From Zarea fungicola (taxonomy: Eukaryota > Ascomycota > Sordariomycetes > Hypocreales > Cordycipitaceae), in the NCBI GenBank assembly GCA_900169235.1, contig FWCC01000327.1:93130-157129 (forward strand): 64,000 nt of DNA, written 5' to 3'. Under the pieces are notes generated by a model. The model had not been told where the DNA came from. It saw only the letters and a program-made list of their open reading frames with translations, and searched no databases. The position numbers and the translations under genes were made by a program. Of the stretch, positions 34,804-44,936 are shown one piece after another (position 1 is the first letter of the stretch; each line of letters opens with the position of its first letter).

Positions 34804-35859
34804 ATGGACGTTTACAGACGACTATGCCAGCGGCGGTCAGCATTCATTCTGCTTGCGGTCTTCTGTCTGCTCCTAGTGTATACCTTTACTTCATCTTACC
34901 ACGCTCAGCTGTCGTACAGCGTCAGTAAGCTTATCAAAACGCAAAATCCGGCACTCTGCCACTCCCAAGGATGGTCCGAGTACACGCCATCAAGTGCGAA
35001 ACGAAAGGTCTACGACTTGTTCATGGTGAATACAGAGCTGGATTGGTTGGAGATTCGACTCGCTACCCTCTATCCTGTTGTCGACTATTTCGTTGTCGTG
35101 GAGGCCGGGAGGACATTCACGGGCTTGAAGAAGGAACTCATGGTAAAGGACAACTGGGCGCGATTCCTCCGATTTCACGACAAGATTATATATCACGAAG
35201 TCGAATACCCCGCTGATTATACGCCAAAAGACGCATGGGAGACTGAGGAATACACCCGCAACGCCATGGTGCAGCAGGCGCTCGAATCGCCGAATCGCAC
35301 CGCGCCGCAGAAGCCGCATTACAAGGACGTCCTAGTGATTACAGATGTGGACGAAATACCAAGACCAGAGACCATAGAGGCGCTTCGCCACTGCAGCTTT
35401 CCTCGTCGTGTCACTCTATGGAGCCGATTCTACTACTACAGCTTCCAATTCCTCCACGTTGGCCCCGAGTGGTACGGCCCAAAGGCCACATTCTATGACG
35501 GCGCGAATACTGTTTTGCCACACGACTTACGAGCGAGCCGTGGTAAAATGCTGGAGGATAAAGGCGACATGTCGAATGCGTCATGGCACTGCTCCTCATG
35601 CTTCAGCACGGTGAATGAGTTTCGTGTAAAGATGAAGTCATACTCGCACACTGAGCATAATTCAGATCAGTTCACGGACAGGAAATGGATCATGGATCAT
35701 GTAAGGGGGGGTCAAGACATGTGGGAACGACCTGGGGAACACTATGAGCGACTCGCAGATAACACAGACGTTCCTCCTTACGTTCGGGACCATCCTGAGA
35801 AGTTTGGGTACATGCTGAATAGGGATGGAGAGAATGCCGGGTTCTTCGATACAGATTAG
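34804..35859 (+). CDS. Glycosyltransferase family 17 protein (MGAT3-like N-acetylglucosaminyltransferase)
   Basis: Type II membrane glycosyltransferase of family GT17, whose animal member adds bisecting GlcNAc to N-glycans; the fungal acceptor is not established. The frame is open from a GTG at 34786, but the first ATG is 34804, giving 351 aa. A short basic N-terminus (MDVYRRLCQRR) precedes one TM anchor (SAFILLAVFCLLLVYTF). Family blocks follow: YDLFMVNTELDWLEIRLATL, VDYFVVVEAGRTFTG, then VLVITDVDEIPRPETIEAL with the DVDE metal-site motif, LWSRFYYYSFQF, and NASWHCSSCFSTVNEFRVKM. Likely Golgi-located. Single exon, ends GFFDTD; no defects seen. Confidence 0.92.
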   Translation: MDVYRRLCQRRSAFILLAVFCLLLVYTFTSSYHAQLSYSVSKLIKTQNPALCHSQGWSEYTPSSAKRKVYDLFMVNTELDWLEIRLATLYPVVDYFVVVEAGRTFTGLKKELMVKDNWARFLRFHDKIIYHEVEYPADYTPKDAWETEEYTRNAMVQQALESPNRTAPQKPHYKDVLVITDVDEIPRPETIEALRHCSFPRRVTLWSRFYYYSFQFLHVGPEWYGPKATFYDGANTVLPHDLRASRGKMLEDKGDMSNASWHCSSCFSTVNEFRVKMKSYSHTEHNSDQFTDRKWIMDHVRGGQDMWERPGEHYERLADNTDVPPYVRDHPEKFGYMLNRDGENAGFFDTD

Positions 35860-36207
35860 GGATGCGTCACTAATGTAGTAGCGATGGATCCGGCTGCCAA
35901 ACCAGATTCGGGTGATTGAATACAGGGCTCGAGCCGGTGGATGTGGCAGTTTACATCATTGTCGATCGATAGTGCCTGGCAGCTAGACCAGGAGGTTCGC
36001 TGGAGAGCATCTGCCATGAGCGCATGAGAATTGCATTACCGCACGGCGACAACAGATTTCTGGCAGTAAAACGTTACAGACCATTCTCACAGCCCCAGTG
36101 CAAAAAAGTCTCACAACACAGACTTTCGCCGCTCTATGCTAGTCCAAGTTTTACGGCCATAGCGCCTATAGGTTAACGAGCCATTTTATAATACAAAACC
36201 GCGTTCA
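35860..36207. other. Convergent 3' flanks, no gene seen
   Basis: 348 bp between the GT17 gene and the first CxxC-module gene. No feature recognised. Confidence 0.5.
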
Positions 36208-38025
36208 TCACTCAACCTTTTCCCACTGTTCCATTAGCCGCCTCACCCTGAATGGATCCATCAGCGCGTTCGCCTGCGCGATTGTAGACACCATTTTATT
36301 GTGAAAGCTTTGAGCTTCGGCGCCAGCATGAGTGTCAAAGTATCCCAGGGAACTATTGCCGTATATAAGCCCTTCGCTAGTACCATTCATGGAATTTTGC
36401 ACACGTCTTAGTCCGGCAGTACCGTTCCATTTTACGGACATTTGACCAAAGAAGGCAGCTTCCTTTTTTTTAACCTCTTGCAGTTCCTTGGATGCCTCAA
36501 TCTCCATAATGGTCGTCGTATAAACTTGTTGTCTATCAGCCCCGATGGCGCGAAATCTCTCCACGGCGTCCTTGGACTCTGTTGAGTCTGGCTCGCCAGC
36601 CGCACACACTTCCAGCCATAAATCACGCATGCGAGCTGACCAAATTTGGCAGATGTAGCTATCATCCAATTTCTTATGCCTGATAGGAAGAGAGTTCCAA
36701 AGCGAGGTATCGGCCACAAAGTTGTGGAAGCACTCCTCGCAGAACAGTACCTCCGCAAACCCCCACCACTTCACATTGGACACGGCCTTCAACCGAGGAC
36801 AGGCAGGCACACCAGTAAACCTCTTAACGTGGTTGGAAAAGATTTTGAACAAGCCGTGGTCCAGCGCTTCGCACAGTTTCAGGATAAACTCGGCTCCCCG
36901 CGGCGCAGATGGACATAATCCGCACACGATGGCGCCTTGGGGGGTGAAGAGTTGTGGCTGGAAATAAGACCCAAGGCCAAAGGCCGACAGACCAGCGTGA
37001 CATGACGCACAGAGAAGAAAGCCACTGCCGCTCTTCAGCGAAAACCAACTCCCGCCAATAATACCGTCGCCGGTACAGCGCGGCTCCCCAACAATAGTCT
37101 TTGCGGCAGTAGAAAAAATGGCAAAGTCACCTTTGTGTCTTGCGCGCTCTAGCGCAAGTGCCATGCCGAGATTGGACCCATTTCCGAACTGGCACGACCA
37201 TAGGTGCTGGGCCTGCCGGTGATCTTGGCTTGGCTTGTACACCTGGAACTGTTGGCGGAAGGGCTCATAGTAGAAGTGGTCCAGGTAACATGCTTGGCAG
37301 ATTTGGACGCCGGCCAGGGTGACATCTATGGGTAGATACCAGTCTGTGGTGCCCCGTTGACGCGGGGTGCCTGTGCATTCCTCCAGAACCAGTCGATTGT
37401 ATGCACTTCTGACTAAATCTGGCCAATTATTTGTTTGGGCCATGGCAGTCAGCGTCTCTGCAACGTACGGTGAGCTACCGACATGACAACTCCATTGATC
37501 CGTGCTGTCATCTTGGTAGACAGCAAACTTGTCGTGGAACGGCGTGTCTACTATCCGGTCTTCGAAACAGGCGTGGCAGACGCGGAAGCCATCAATATCG
37601 TCGTGCTTCATGCCCACTGACTTGGTATAGTCAGAGGTTACGGGTTCTGTGCCACGGCATGGCCGCACGGTCGCGCGTTGGAGCAGAAACTCTCCAATTG
37701 CATCTGTATTTTTGGATACTAGCGCCTGAGGCCATAGGATACTATTAACGCGCGGGGAGTAGAAGCAGCAGAATGTCACTGAGCCATGCGGCCGCTCGTG
37801 ACTTATGAACTGGCTGGCCAGTACGCTGTCTTTGATGTAGTCTGCGTGACATTTAGTACATATGAGGTAACTGATCCCAGTAGGTTGTGGCTCGTCATTG
37901 AAATTCGCGAGAGTATACCAACGAAGTGAATAAGACACTGGTCGATTTTCCGGGCATGCCGGCAAAACATGCCCCTGCATGTCCTCACCATTCACAGTGG
38001 CTTGAGCTCGTTGTACTGATTGCAT
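36208..38025 (-). CDS. Five-module CxxC protein of unknown function, paralogue 1, 605 aa
   Basis: Single exon. I do not recognise the family. The protein is built from five repeats of a Cys module with consensus hCxxCaxDxhxxTpFxxxF: ICTKCHADYIKDSVLASQF (Cys about 56/59), VCHACFEDRIVDTPFHDKF (150/153), ICQACYLDHFYYEPFRQQF (243/246), LCASCHAGLSAFGLGSYF (339/342) and FCEECFHNFVADTSLWNSL (429/432). Between modules recur W-S-C (DQWSCHVGSS, HLWSCQFGNG) and T-G-x-x-Cys loops (PACPRL, PRCTGDGI). Paired CxxC plus nearby single Cys/His suggest zinc binding, which is inference. There is no signal peptide or TM segment, and the C-terminal about 120 residues are helical. The next gene, 38894-40987, is a tandem paralogue in the same orientation. 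Confidence 0.88.
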   Translation of the reverse strand: MQSVQRAQATVNGEDMQGHVLPACPENRPVSYSLRWYTLANFNDEPQPTGISYLICTKCHADYIKDSVLASQFISHERPHGSVTFCCFYSPRVNSILWPQALVSKNTDAIGEFLLQRATVRPCRGTEPVTSDYTKSVGMKHDDIDGFRVCHACFEDRIVDTPFHDKFAVYQDDSTDQWSCHVGSSPYVAETLTAMAQTNNWPDLVRSAYNRLVLEECTGTPRQRGTTDWYLPIDVTLAGVQICQACYLDHFYYEPFRQQFQVYKPSQDHRQAQHLWSCQFGNGSNLGMALALERARHKGDFAIFSTAAKTIVGEPRCTGDGIIGGSWFSLKSGSGFLLCASCHAGLSAFGLGSYFQPQLFTPQGAIVCGLCPSAPRGAEFILKLCEALDHGLFKIFSNHVKRFTGVPACPRLKAVSNVKWWGFAEVLFCEECFHNFVADTSLWNSLPIRHKKLDDSYICQIWSARMRDLWLEVCAAGEPDSTESKDAVERFRAIGADRQQVYTTTIMEIEASKELQEVKKKEAAFFGQMSVKWNGTAGLRRVQNSMNGTSEGLIYGNSSLGYFDTHAGAEAQSFHNKMVSTIAQANALMDPFRVRRLMEQWEKVE

Positions 38026-38893
38026 GCTTCGTTGCCGTTCTCGATAGCTTGAATGTCAATGAGATTTCGATTTTGCTGTTGTCAGAGGGGAGGCACGTTT
38101 CCAAAATGCATCACATCCCCACAACTTGTATCAATGGGCATCGGGGATGAGGAGTATGTCGGGTAAGCTCCGCAGCATCGCCTCACTTTTGTCTTCCCGA
38201 GGGGCATTGCGGGGCTGGGGCTGTACCGGCTAAGGTAGGTCGAAGCCAGCGACTGAAGGATCTGTGCACCAGTAAGACGCCTTCAGCTCGAGCCTCGGTG
38301 CTATGGATTGGACAGTGACCTAAAAGTTACCTGTCTACGATTCTGTAGTGAGTCTCTGGAGCTATCGCCATGGTGAAGGGGTTGCTACTGCCCAGCACGT
38401 CGAATTGTCTTTGAATGAATTCAATGTGGAAGGCGGGTAAAAGTGCTGGACTGGTGCAGAGATCTGGCCGACGAGTAATCCTATAACTTAAGCGTAATAA
38501 TCCGAACTACAACTCATTATATAATTTTGCCCGCCCATAAGGGCCATTGCCTAAAATTGTGCATGGATTTTGGAGACGGATTGCTCGCCGCGAATGTAAT
38601 TCAGCAGCGCTCGGGCGGAAAAACATCAACTTATCTGCCTCGATTCGGTGTTACCAACGCATGTCGACATTTTAACATTACAGTAATTTTTAAATCGTAA
38701 ACGCCATTATACTGCCGTTTACGCTTAATAGTAAGCAAGAAACTTGAGCACTATGACCTGTGTCTCATCTAGCTTCTACAACGTGCTCCCCAAAAATCTA
38801 CCATCAACTGCGACGCGCAATCTCATTGTGGAATTCATGGCACAAATACTGTCTTAGTCAGAAATTAGCAACTCGATGAAACTATTCAGCACG
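38026..38893. other. Intergenic between tandem paralogues, no gene seen
   Basis: About 870 bp, AT-rich near 38500-38800. It contains the promoter of paralogue 1. No other feature supported. Confidence 0.5.
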
Positions 38894-40987
38894 CTATTCA
38901 AACTCTTTCCATATCTCTTGTAGGGCCAGGATGCGCTGAACATCGCTCGGTTGCAGTAGGGAGTTTAATAGCCCTGATTGAAACTGGTCAAACTGAAGCC
39001 TTGACTCGAGGCTTGCCTTGGAATCGTACCAGCCCAACGAAGAGCTCCCATATTGATACTCGTTTGGCCTCGAATTCAGGATATCCAGGCCAGCAATCCC
39101 CTGATATTGAATGCTCATCTGCGCGTGAAACAGAGCATCCCGTTGCTGTCTCGCCTTCATTTGCTTCAGCACCTCAATCTCGGAAAGGGTTTCAAAAAAA
39201 GTCTTGCGGCGGTAGCGGCTGACGCCGAGGAAGTCCTCGAGCGCCTGGTTCGACTCAGCCGACCCCGGCTTCCCCGCGGCGCATACTTCCTCCCAGTAGT
39301 GCCGCATGCGCGGGGACCAAATCTGGCAAAATGTTGACTCGGCCACGACCTGGCCATTCAGCTCCAGATGCGCACCCATTGCCGTGTCCTTGACGTAAGT
39401 GACGTAGCAGTCCTCGCAAAAGAGGGAATCAGAGTACCCCCACCACTTCGAGTTGGGGAAGCCGCCGTTGTGCGCGCAGGACCGAATGTGCGAGACTTTG
39501 CGGACGTAGTCGCCCAGGTACGCAAAGACGCCGCGGTCCACGGCCTCGGTCATCTTGCCCCAGTACTGGGCGAAGCGCGGATGCGACGGATAAAAGCTGC
39601 ACTTGAGGCGCTCGCCTGGTGGTGCAGCAGCCGTCTCCAGGAACCCGTCCATGCCACGCATCCAGAATATGCTGGCGAAGCATTTATAGCAAATGGCAAA
39701 GCTGGGACATCCGCCGCCTCCAATCGTCCACCAGCTGCCATCCACAATGCCGTCCTGGGTACATGGCGGAGCCACCACGATATTCTTCATTGCGGCTTCA
39801 AAGGCCTCAAAGTTACGCTGCTCCAATGCCGCCTCCAAGACCATCAGCGCCGCCATGGAGCCCAGACTGCACGTCCAGACTCCGGGTGCTGGGAACTTGT
39901 CAATCCGCGGCGAATACTTTCGGAAGCGATCCGCAAAGGGTGTGATGGACAGATTATCCACATAACAGGTCGCGCAGATTGGTTCATCTCGCAAAGCGCC
40001 TCGTGCGAGGTACCAGCCGCAAGAGTCAGACTGTACCGGCTCGCCACTACACGTTGGAAGCTGCAGTCGCTCAACGGCAGCAGCAAGGAAACCCTGCCAG
40101 TCGTCGCGTTCAGCCATGTACGAGCCAACAAGGCCAAGCCTCTGGCTGCTCATATGGCATGTCCAGGTGTGCTCCTCCACTACCACATCAAATCTCGCAA
40201 ACCTGACATCAAAAGCTGTGCCGGCGATGTATTTCTCATAACACCTCTCGCAGACTGAAAATCCCTCAATCTCATTCTCCAGCAGACCATACCATGTCGT
40301 ACCCGCGACACCAGTGATGGAGGTATCCTCAGGGCACGCCTCAAACGACTTGCTTCTTGCCAGGAACGCCTTCAGCTCGTACATGTCGTTGGAACGAACC
40401 GCCTCCGGCCAGAGGACTGTCTTGACGCGGGGCATGTGGAAACAGCACATGACGGCTGTGCCTTCTTCTATGACAATTCTGGTCCATTGGCTGGCGAGAT
40501 TCGTGTGGTGGATGTAGTCTTGGTAGCAGCGCGTGCAAGTAAGCGTAGCTCCGGCACTCTCGGGTATATCTTCAATATAATACCATGTGGAGATGTGCGT
40601 GACGACTCTTTCGGCGGGACAGAACTGGACATCGTCAAAGGGCTCCCCGGACTCTCGCATGGCGCGGAGTGTCACGGGGCCTGCATCCTCTTGCGGTGCT
40701 GCTGAGCCAGCTTCTATGCCCAGGTTGCTGATTTGCGCCGTGAGGGGGCCGATGTCATCTTGGGCGGTGCTGTTCACCGTCCTAGGTGCATTGTCTGCGT
40801 CAATGTCTGAATGCCTTGAGTTCGCATTTGCGGGGTTTTCCACGCCCAAGTCTTCTGTTGGTAGTTCTTCCTGCGCCGCAGCGGTCGCATCTCTTGGCAT
40901 ACTGGGCCTCGGTGGCAGCTGTGGTGCATCTCTTGGCATACTGGGCCTCGGTGGCAGCTGTGGTGCATCTCCCGATCCAGCTTCCAT
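38894..40987 (-). CDS. Five-module CxxC protein of unknown function, paralogue 2, 697 aa
   Basis: Single exon, same family as 36208-38025. Modules: TCTRCYQDYIHHTNLASQW, VCERCYEKYIAGTAFDVRF, ICATCYVDNLSITPFADRF, ICYKCFASIFWMRGMDGFL, FCEDCYVTYVKDTAMGAHL. Shared inter-module blocks include VLWPEAV (VNSILWPQAL in paralogue 1), GSWWTIGG, KWWGYSDSLFCEDC and CQIWSPRMRHYWEEVCAAG (paralogue 1 CQIWSARMRDLWLEVCAAG). The extra about 100 N-terminal residues are disordered, with a proline-rich tandem repeat (PQLPPRPSMPRDA twice), possibly an SH3-type ligand. No signal peptide. Probably arose by tandem duplication. Function unknown. Confidence 0.88.
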   Translation of the reverse strand: MEAGSGDAPQLPPRPSMPRDAPQLPPRPSMPRDATAAAQEELPTEDLGVENPANANSRHSDIDADNAPRTVNSTAQDDIGPLTAQISNLGIEAGSAAPQEDAGPVTLRAMRESGEPFDDVQFCPAERVVTHISTWYYIEDIPESAGATLTCTRCYQDYIHHTNLASQWTRIVIEEGTAVMCCFHMPRVKTVLWPEAVRSNDMYELKAFLARSKSFEACPEDTSITGVAGTTWYGLLENEIEGFSVCERCYEKYIAGTAFDVRFARFDVVVEEHTWTCHMSSQRLGLVGSYMAERDDWQGFLAAAVERLQLPTCSGEPVQSDSCGWYLARGALRDEPICATCYVDNLSITPFADRFRKYSPRIDKFPAPGVWTCSLGSMAALMVLEAALEQRNFEAFEAAMKNIVVAPPCTQDGIVDGSWWTIGGGGCPSFAICYKCFASIFWMRGMDGFLETAAAPPGERLKCSFYPSHPRFAQYWGKMTEAVDRGVFAYLGDYVRKVSHIRSCAHNGGFPNSKWWGYSDSLFCEDCYVTYVKDTAMGAHLELNGQVVAESTFCQIWSPRMRHYWEEVCAAGKPGSAESNQALEDFLGVSRYRRKTFFETLSEIEVLKQMKARQQRDALFHAQMSIQYQGIAGLDILNSRPNEYQYGSSSLGWYDSKASLESRLQFDQFQSGLLNSLLQPSDVQRILALQEIWKEFE
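40887..40964 (-). repeat. 39-bp exact tandem repeat coding a proline-rich motif
   Basis: Units 40887-40925 and 40926-40964 are identical. They encode the 13-residue PQLPPRPSMPRDA-type unit twice near the N-terminus of paralogue 2. Identity at the DNA level suggests a recent duplication, likely variable in copy number between strains. Confidence 0.92.
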
Positions 40988-41746
40988 TGTGGGTAAACGT
41001 GTTGCCTTGGTCGTAATGCGACGCCGAATCTAATTTTTCCACCTTCTGCTGCTTTTAAAGGCTGTGATTGCAGACCCTGGTAACGTGTGAGTTTTTAATG
41101 ACTACGCTCGTTCTCTTGGAGGACAGGCGCAACTGACACTGCTAAATGGATGAGCGAGGCAGATTTGAGTTGAGACAGCTCTCGCGTTGCAGTCAGAAAG
41201 TGGTAAGGCTCGGGCAGTGCCGTGTGCCGTGCGTACCGAGAATTACGGGGTTGAGGGTTCCTAGTGCCAGCCTCGTTGAACAGGATATTGGTGGAAGCCG
41301 TTGCATAGCAGATATGGGTGTTTCCAGGAGTGTGCCACTAGGCGGGAAGTTTTATTAGAAACGTGAGAGTGTACTTAAATCACAATAGGGTCTAAGTAGT
41401 TAAAGTTTTAAACTGGAACAGATGACTCTATTGTTTACTCTTCCGCTTCGTCGTATGAATTAAAGCAACTGAACCTAATGCGCAAATAGAACCAGAATAA
41501 TATATACGAGTCAATATGTTTTCTATTTAAACTTACATTAACGAGATGCCTATGCTTTCTGCAATTTAATTTTCGCGAAAAGTTCTAGAACCATGCTTGA
41601 TGAAAAACCTTGGCATCGTCTCCCAAGGATGCTAGCAAGAGCAATTAGCCAACTGGCCGCCCGACGTTTGATAGATTACATGAAGAGACAACCCAATAGG
41701 TGATCTTAACCACGCTGCATCCTTTCTAAAAGTGTTGAATGGCCAT
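40988..41746. other. Intergenic, no gene seen
   Basis: 760 bp between two minus-strand genes; AT-rich around 41390-41580. No gene or repeat recognised. Confidence 0.5.
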
Positions 41747-44146
41747 TCAACTCCCGCCGCAGCCACCACCACAACCACCACCACCACCACCACCTGCGCC
41801 TCCCCGAGTGACATAGACAAACCCAGAACCATACTTGCCGGTTCTCGTTGCGCATGCAGAACCAAATGCCGATCCTCCGCAGCTCCCTGCCCCAATGGCA
41901 TTACCGCAGGCATGGCTGATGCAGTTGCCTGCCGCGCCCTTGGCGACACTGAAGCATCCTGGGTTGCCGACGTGCGCATCAAGGTGAAACGGCGGCAAGT
42001 TCTGAAACACCTCTGCAATGCGAAGTTGACTGTCTGCATCTTGATCATCTTTGCTGAGCGACGAGTCTACTGCATCTACCAACTTTCCCTTTGTTTCTTT
42101 TCCTTCTCCAGTTCCCCTGCCTTGCTGCTTCTGACTCTTCTTTACCAGTCTGTGGAGGTCTCGTCGGACCCTTGTGGCAACGCCCTGTGCACTGACGGCG
42201 TTGTGAGTCGAGATATGTGAGCCATTTGCTGCGTCGCTGTGGTCACTACTCTTCAACTCATCACCTGTAGTCTCGCTACCGTCGTCATCACTCTTCTTCC
42301 CGGCGTCAAGCAAGGATGATGATGGGAACCAGCTTGTTCGGAGCCGAGTCGAGTGGCAATACCAACACATGCACTCGCTGTAAGGCTTCCCTCCCGTCAG
42401 TGATCCATAGCGCTTGACGGTCCATTCGAAAGCGTCCGATAGGCGGCCCTCCTCGACCTTGTCGTTGTGGTCGATGAACCGAATGCCACCCTTCTTTTTG
42501 GTTGTGGAAATAGAGTGCTTGTAGTATCGCTGAGGCGCGAGTTGATGCGTGTGCCACACAAGGTCAACATCTAAGGTCGGCACAGCCATCTTTCCCGGTG
42601 ACCTGACGATTATGTCCCAGAAGACGCCGTATTTTTCAATGCACTGCGCCATGAGGCCGTGCAAGGCTGTACTGCCCTCACTAGCAAAGAGAGGAGGACG
42701 CGCTGCTGCTGCATTTTTTATCTGGAGCCAGTCAATAGCCTGCATCTTCTGGATGAATACGCCTTGGCGGAGGACCGCGCCGACTAGGTCCATGGAAAAC
42801 CGGGACGACGTCCAGGCGCCGTATCGAGACATCATCCTGCGCAGCGCACCCCGCCCTTTGCCCTTGTTCGTGCCAAACATGTCGCGGTTGCTCGCCAGGG
42901 TATCCAACCCCAGAGTTCTGATTTTGTATTCCTTTCTGTACAGCTTCGTGGAGAGGTAGGAAGCAATGTCTCTCATGGAGGAGCACCGCACGCCCGCGCC
43001 TCGCATCTCCTTGACCACGTCCATCTTGAGGGCGTGGAGGAAGTAGTTGGGGGCCAGGTTCGACCACTTGGTGGCTATGGATGTGCGGCCTCGCATCACG
43101 CCGTCCATGTTCAACAGGGTGCCCCGCATGGCGCGGTGCTCTTGCAAGAGGCGCTTGTTGTCCTTGCGGAAGCTGAGCACTGCGAGTGTATCGTGCGTCA
43201 AGAGGTTGCCGCAGCCGGTGCACTTGGCGCTGAACGCTTTATCTGCGAATCCGGTCGCCGATTCAAACGAAGAAGACTCGACGACTGTGTGTTTGTTGCT
43301 GTTGTTATTGAGTGCGGCTTCGTTTATGGTGATGCGCGCTGTGGTCCACGGGACTGTTTGCGACGCCGCGCATTTTGGGCAGTGCACTCTATGCCGTGAC
43401 GAGTCGCCGACATTGTCCCACGCCCGCTTCGTCTGCTCGTACCATTTGCGTTCCGCCTCCAAGCCAGGCTCATATGTGAAGCTTCCATTTCTGTACAAAA
43501 GGCTGTCGCTGATGGCCTCAAAAGGAAAAGGCGTCGCCCACAGATTCATCCTGCCGTGGAAGCAGCAATCTTCCAGGTAGCAGCGCGGGTTGAGCATAAA
43601 CGTATGCCACACCATTAGGACATCCAGCGGTGGGAGATTCTCCTTTGTGAACGTCAACGCATGGCTCTTGTCAATTTCTTCAGGCTTCATATTCATAGCC
43701 CGGATGGACGCGACTGTTGGTCGCGCATTGTACTCGGGCAGAGTGAACCACCAGGTAGCGAGCCGGGACGCGGCGCGGGCTACGTAAACCTGCCACCGCT
43801 TCTCGCGGAGACGATCCGTGATTTCCGGTGTTAGAGGCACTGATGACGGGGCATCCCGCTGCAGTTCCTTGTCGATACCGAAGAGGTTGGTAGCTGAGCT
43901 GATGGACTCGCGCAGCTGGGCAACTGCAGCAAGGAATTTTAGATGGGCAATGCATTCCGAGCTTTGGACAGGCGTATTATTATTTTTATCAAGGCTATGA
44001 GGAATTGCGGTCGGAGCTCGTCTGGCCGAGTCCCTTTGGCTGGTAGCCTCCTTCTCCCGCAATTGTGATAGAGTGGACGACTGGTTCAGGGCACTTCGGG
44101 TATTGCGAAGATCTCGGGATCGCTCCTGTAGTGACATCAAGACCAT
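41747..44146 (-). CDS. GRDP-like protein (glycine-rich domain-containing protein-like), 799 aa
   Basis: Single exon from ATG 44146. It resembles the GRDP-like family, known from plants and widespread in fungi; the biochemical role is unclear, and some database names (sulfonate dioxygenase) are probably carried over. Diagnostic blocks are LPPLDVLMVWHTFMLNPRCY (about residue 180) and VPTLDVDLVWHTHQLAPQRY (about 530), the duplicated D-x-x-W-H-T-x-x-L/M-x-P motif. Between them lie two CxxC pairs (HCPKCAAS, KCTGCGNLL) and a further YSECMCWYCHSTR. The C-terminal region (from about residue 745) has cysteines and ends in GGGGGGGCGGGCGGS, a Gly/Cys tail coded by a GGT-rich simple repeat at 41750-41800. 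No signal peptide. Confidence 0.85.
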   Translation of the reverse strand: MVLMSLQERSRDLRNTRSALNQSSTLSQLREKEATSQRDSARRAPTAIPHSLDKNNNTPVQSSECIAHLKFLAAVAQLRESISSATNLFGIDKELQRDAPSSVPLTPEITDRLREKRWQVYVARAASRLATWWFTLPEYNARPTVASIRAMNMKPEEIDKSHALTFTKENLPPLDVLMVWHTFMLNPRCYLEDCCFHGRMNLWATPFPFEAISDSLLYRNGSFTYEPGLEAERKWYEQTKRAWDNVGDSSRHRVHCPKCAASQTVPWTTARITINEAALNNNSNKHTVVESSSFESATGFADKAFSAKCTGCGNLLTHDTLAVLSFRKDNKRLLQEHRAMRGTLLNMDGVMRGRTSIATKWSNLAPNYFLHALKMDVVKEMRGAGVRCSSMRDIASYLSTKLYRKEYKIRTLGLDTLASNRDMFGTNKGKGRGALRRMMSRYGAWTSSRFSMDLVGAVLRQGVFIQKMQAIDWLQIKNAAAARPPLFASEGSTALHGLMAQCIEKYGVFWDIIVRSPGKMAVPTLDVDLVWHTHQLAPQRYYKHSISTTKKKGGIRFIDHNDKVEEGRLSDAFEWTVKRYGSLTGGKPYSECMCWYCHSTRLRTSWFPSSSLLDAGKKSDDDGSETTGDELKSSDHSDAANGSHISTHNAVSAQGVATRVRRDLHRLVKKSQKQQGRGTGEGKETKGKLVDAVDSSLSKDDQDADSQLRIAEVFQNLPPFHLDAHVGNPGCFSVAKGAAGNCISHACGNAIGAGSCGGSAFGSACATRTGKYGSGFVYVTRGGAGGGGGGGCGGGCGGS

Positions 44147-44936
44147 GATGAGGAGGGAGAATTGCCTATTGTAAAATAGACAAGATCATCAACAATACAA
44201 GTATGTATACAGGGAAATAGAAAAGTGCTATGATGAATAGGCAAACGTTCGGACAATATTTTTAAGAATATGGAAAGTGTCCTGCGCATGCAGTTAGTGA
44301 CAATAAATGAAAGGCGCGGCCAGTTATAACTATGAACCCATGTACCCGCCTGTCAGCCTTGCAAGCAAAAAGTGAGGCTATACTGATAACCTATTGCGGG
44401 GAGCGGGGTTCGCTGCACCGAGGCTACGCATATGTAATGCTGGCCATTGTTAAATTTAGCCTACTGGTTTCGCAAAGTTTCCTAGACGGGCACGTTAGCA
44501 TGCGCAAAGTGCAGTGCTCGCCCGGCGGGATGGGGGACCGCTTCTTTAGAGTGCCGATATATCCGTGACCTGCAGCGAGAATCGGTGCTGATGACAAATT
44601 TTACTTTTGAACTAGAAAAACTAGCCGCCTTAATTCCCAAAATGAGGCGACGTACTCGTGCGAGATTTGATAGGCGGCCTCATGTTCTGTTGACTTTGTG
44701 GGTATGCCTAACAAAAACCCGAAACTGAGACAGGCATAGTTCGCTTTGGATTTTTAATCTACTTCGCGCGTTTAATGCGCCGGCTATTGCTGCAATGTCA
44801 GCGGGGGCCAAGCAACGTTGGCGGCGTCGGCATGCAGCACAGCATCTAATGTATTAAACTTACAGGGATTAGATTTACTAAGTAGATTTAGTTATACTAA
44901 TTATACCAAGTAGTTATATAGCTTGCCCTTCCTTGT
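44147..44936. other. Intergenic, no gene seen
   Basis: 790 bp; 5' flank of the GRDP-like gene and 3' flank of the KP4-like gene. One 78-aa frame at 44332-44568 has no recognisable features. Confidence 0.5.
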
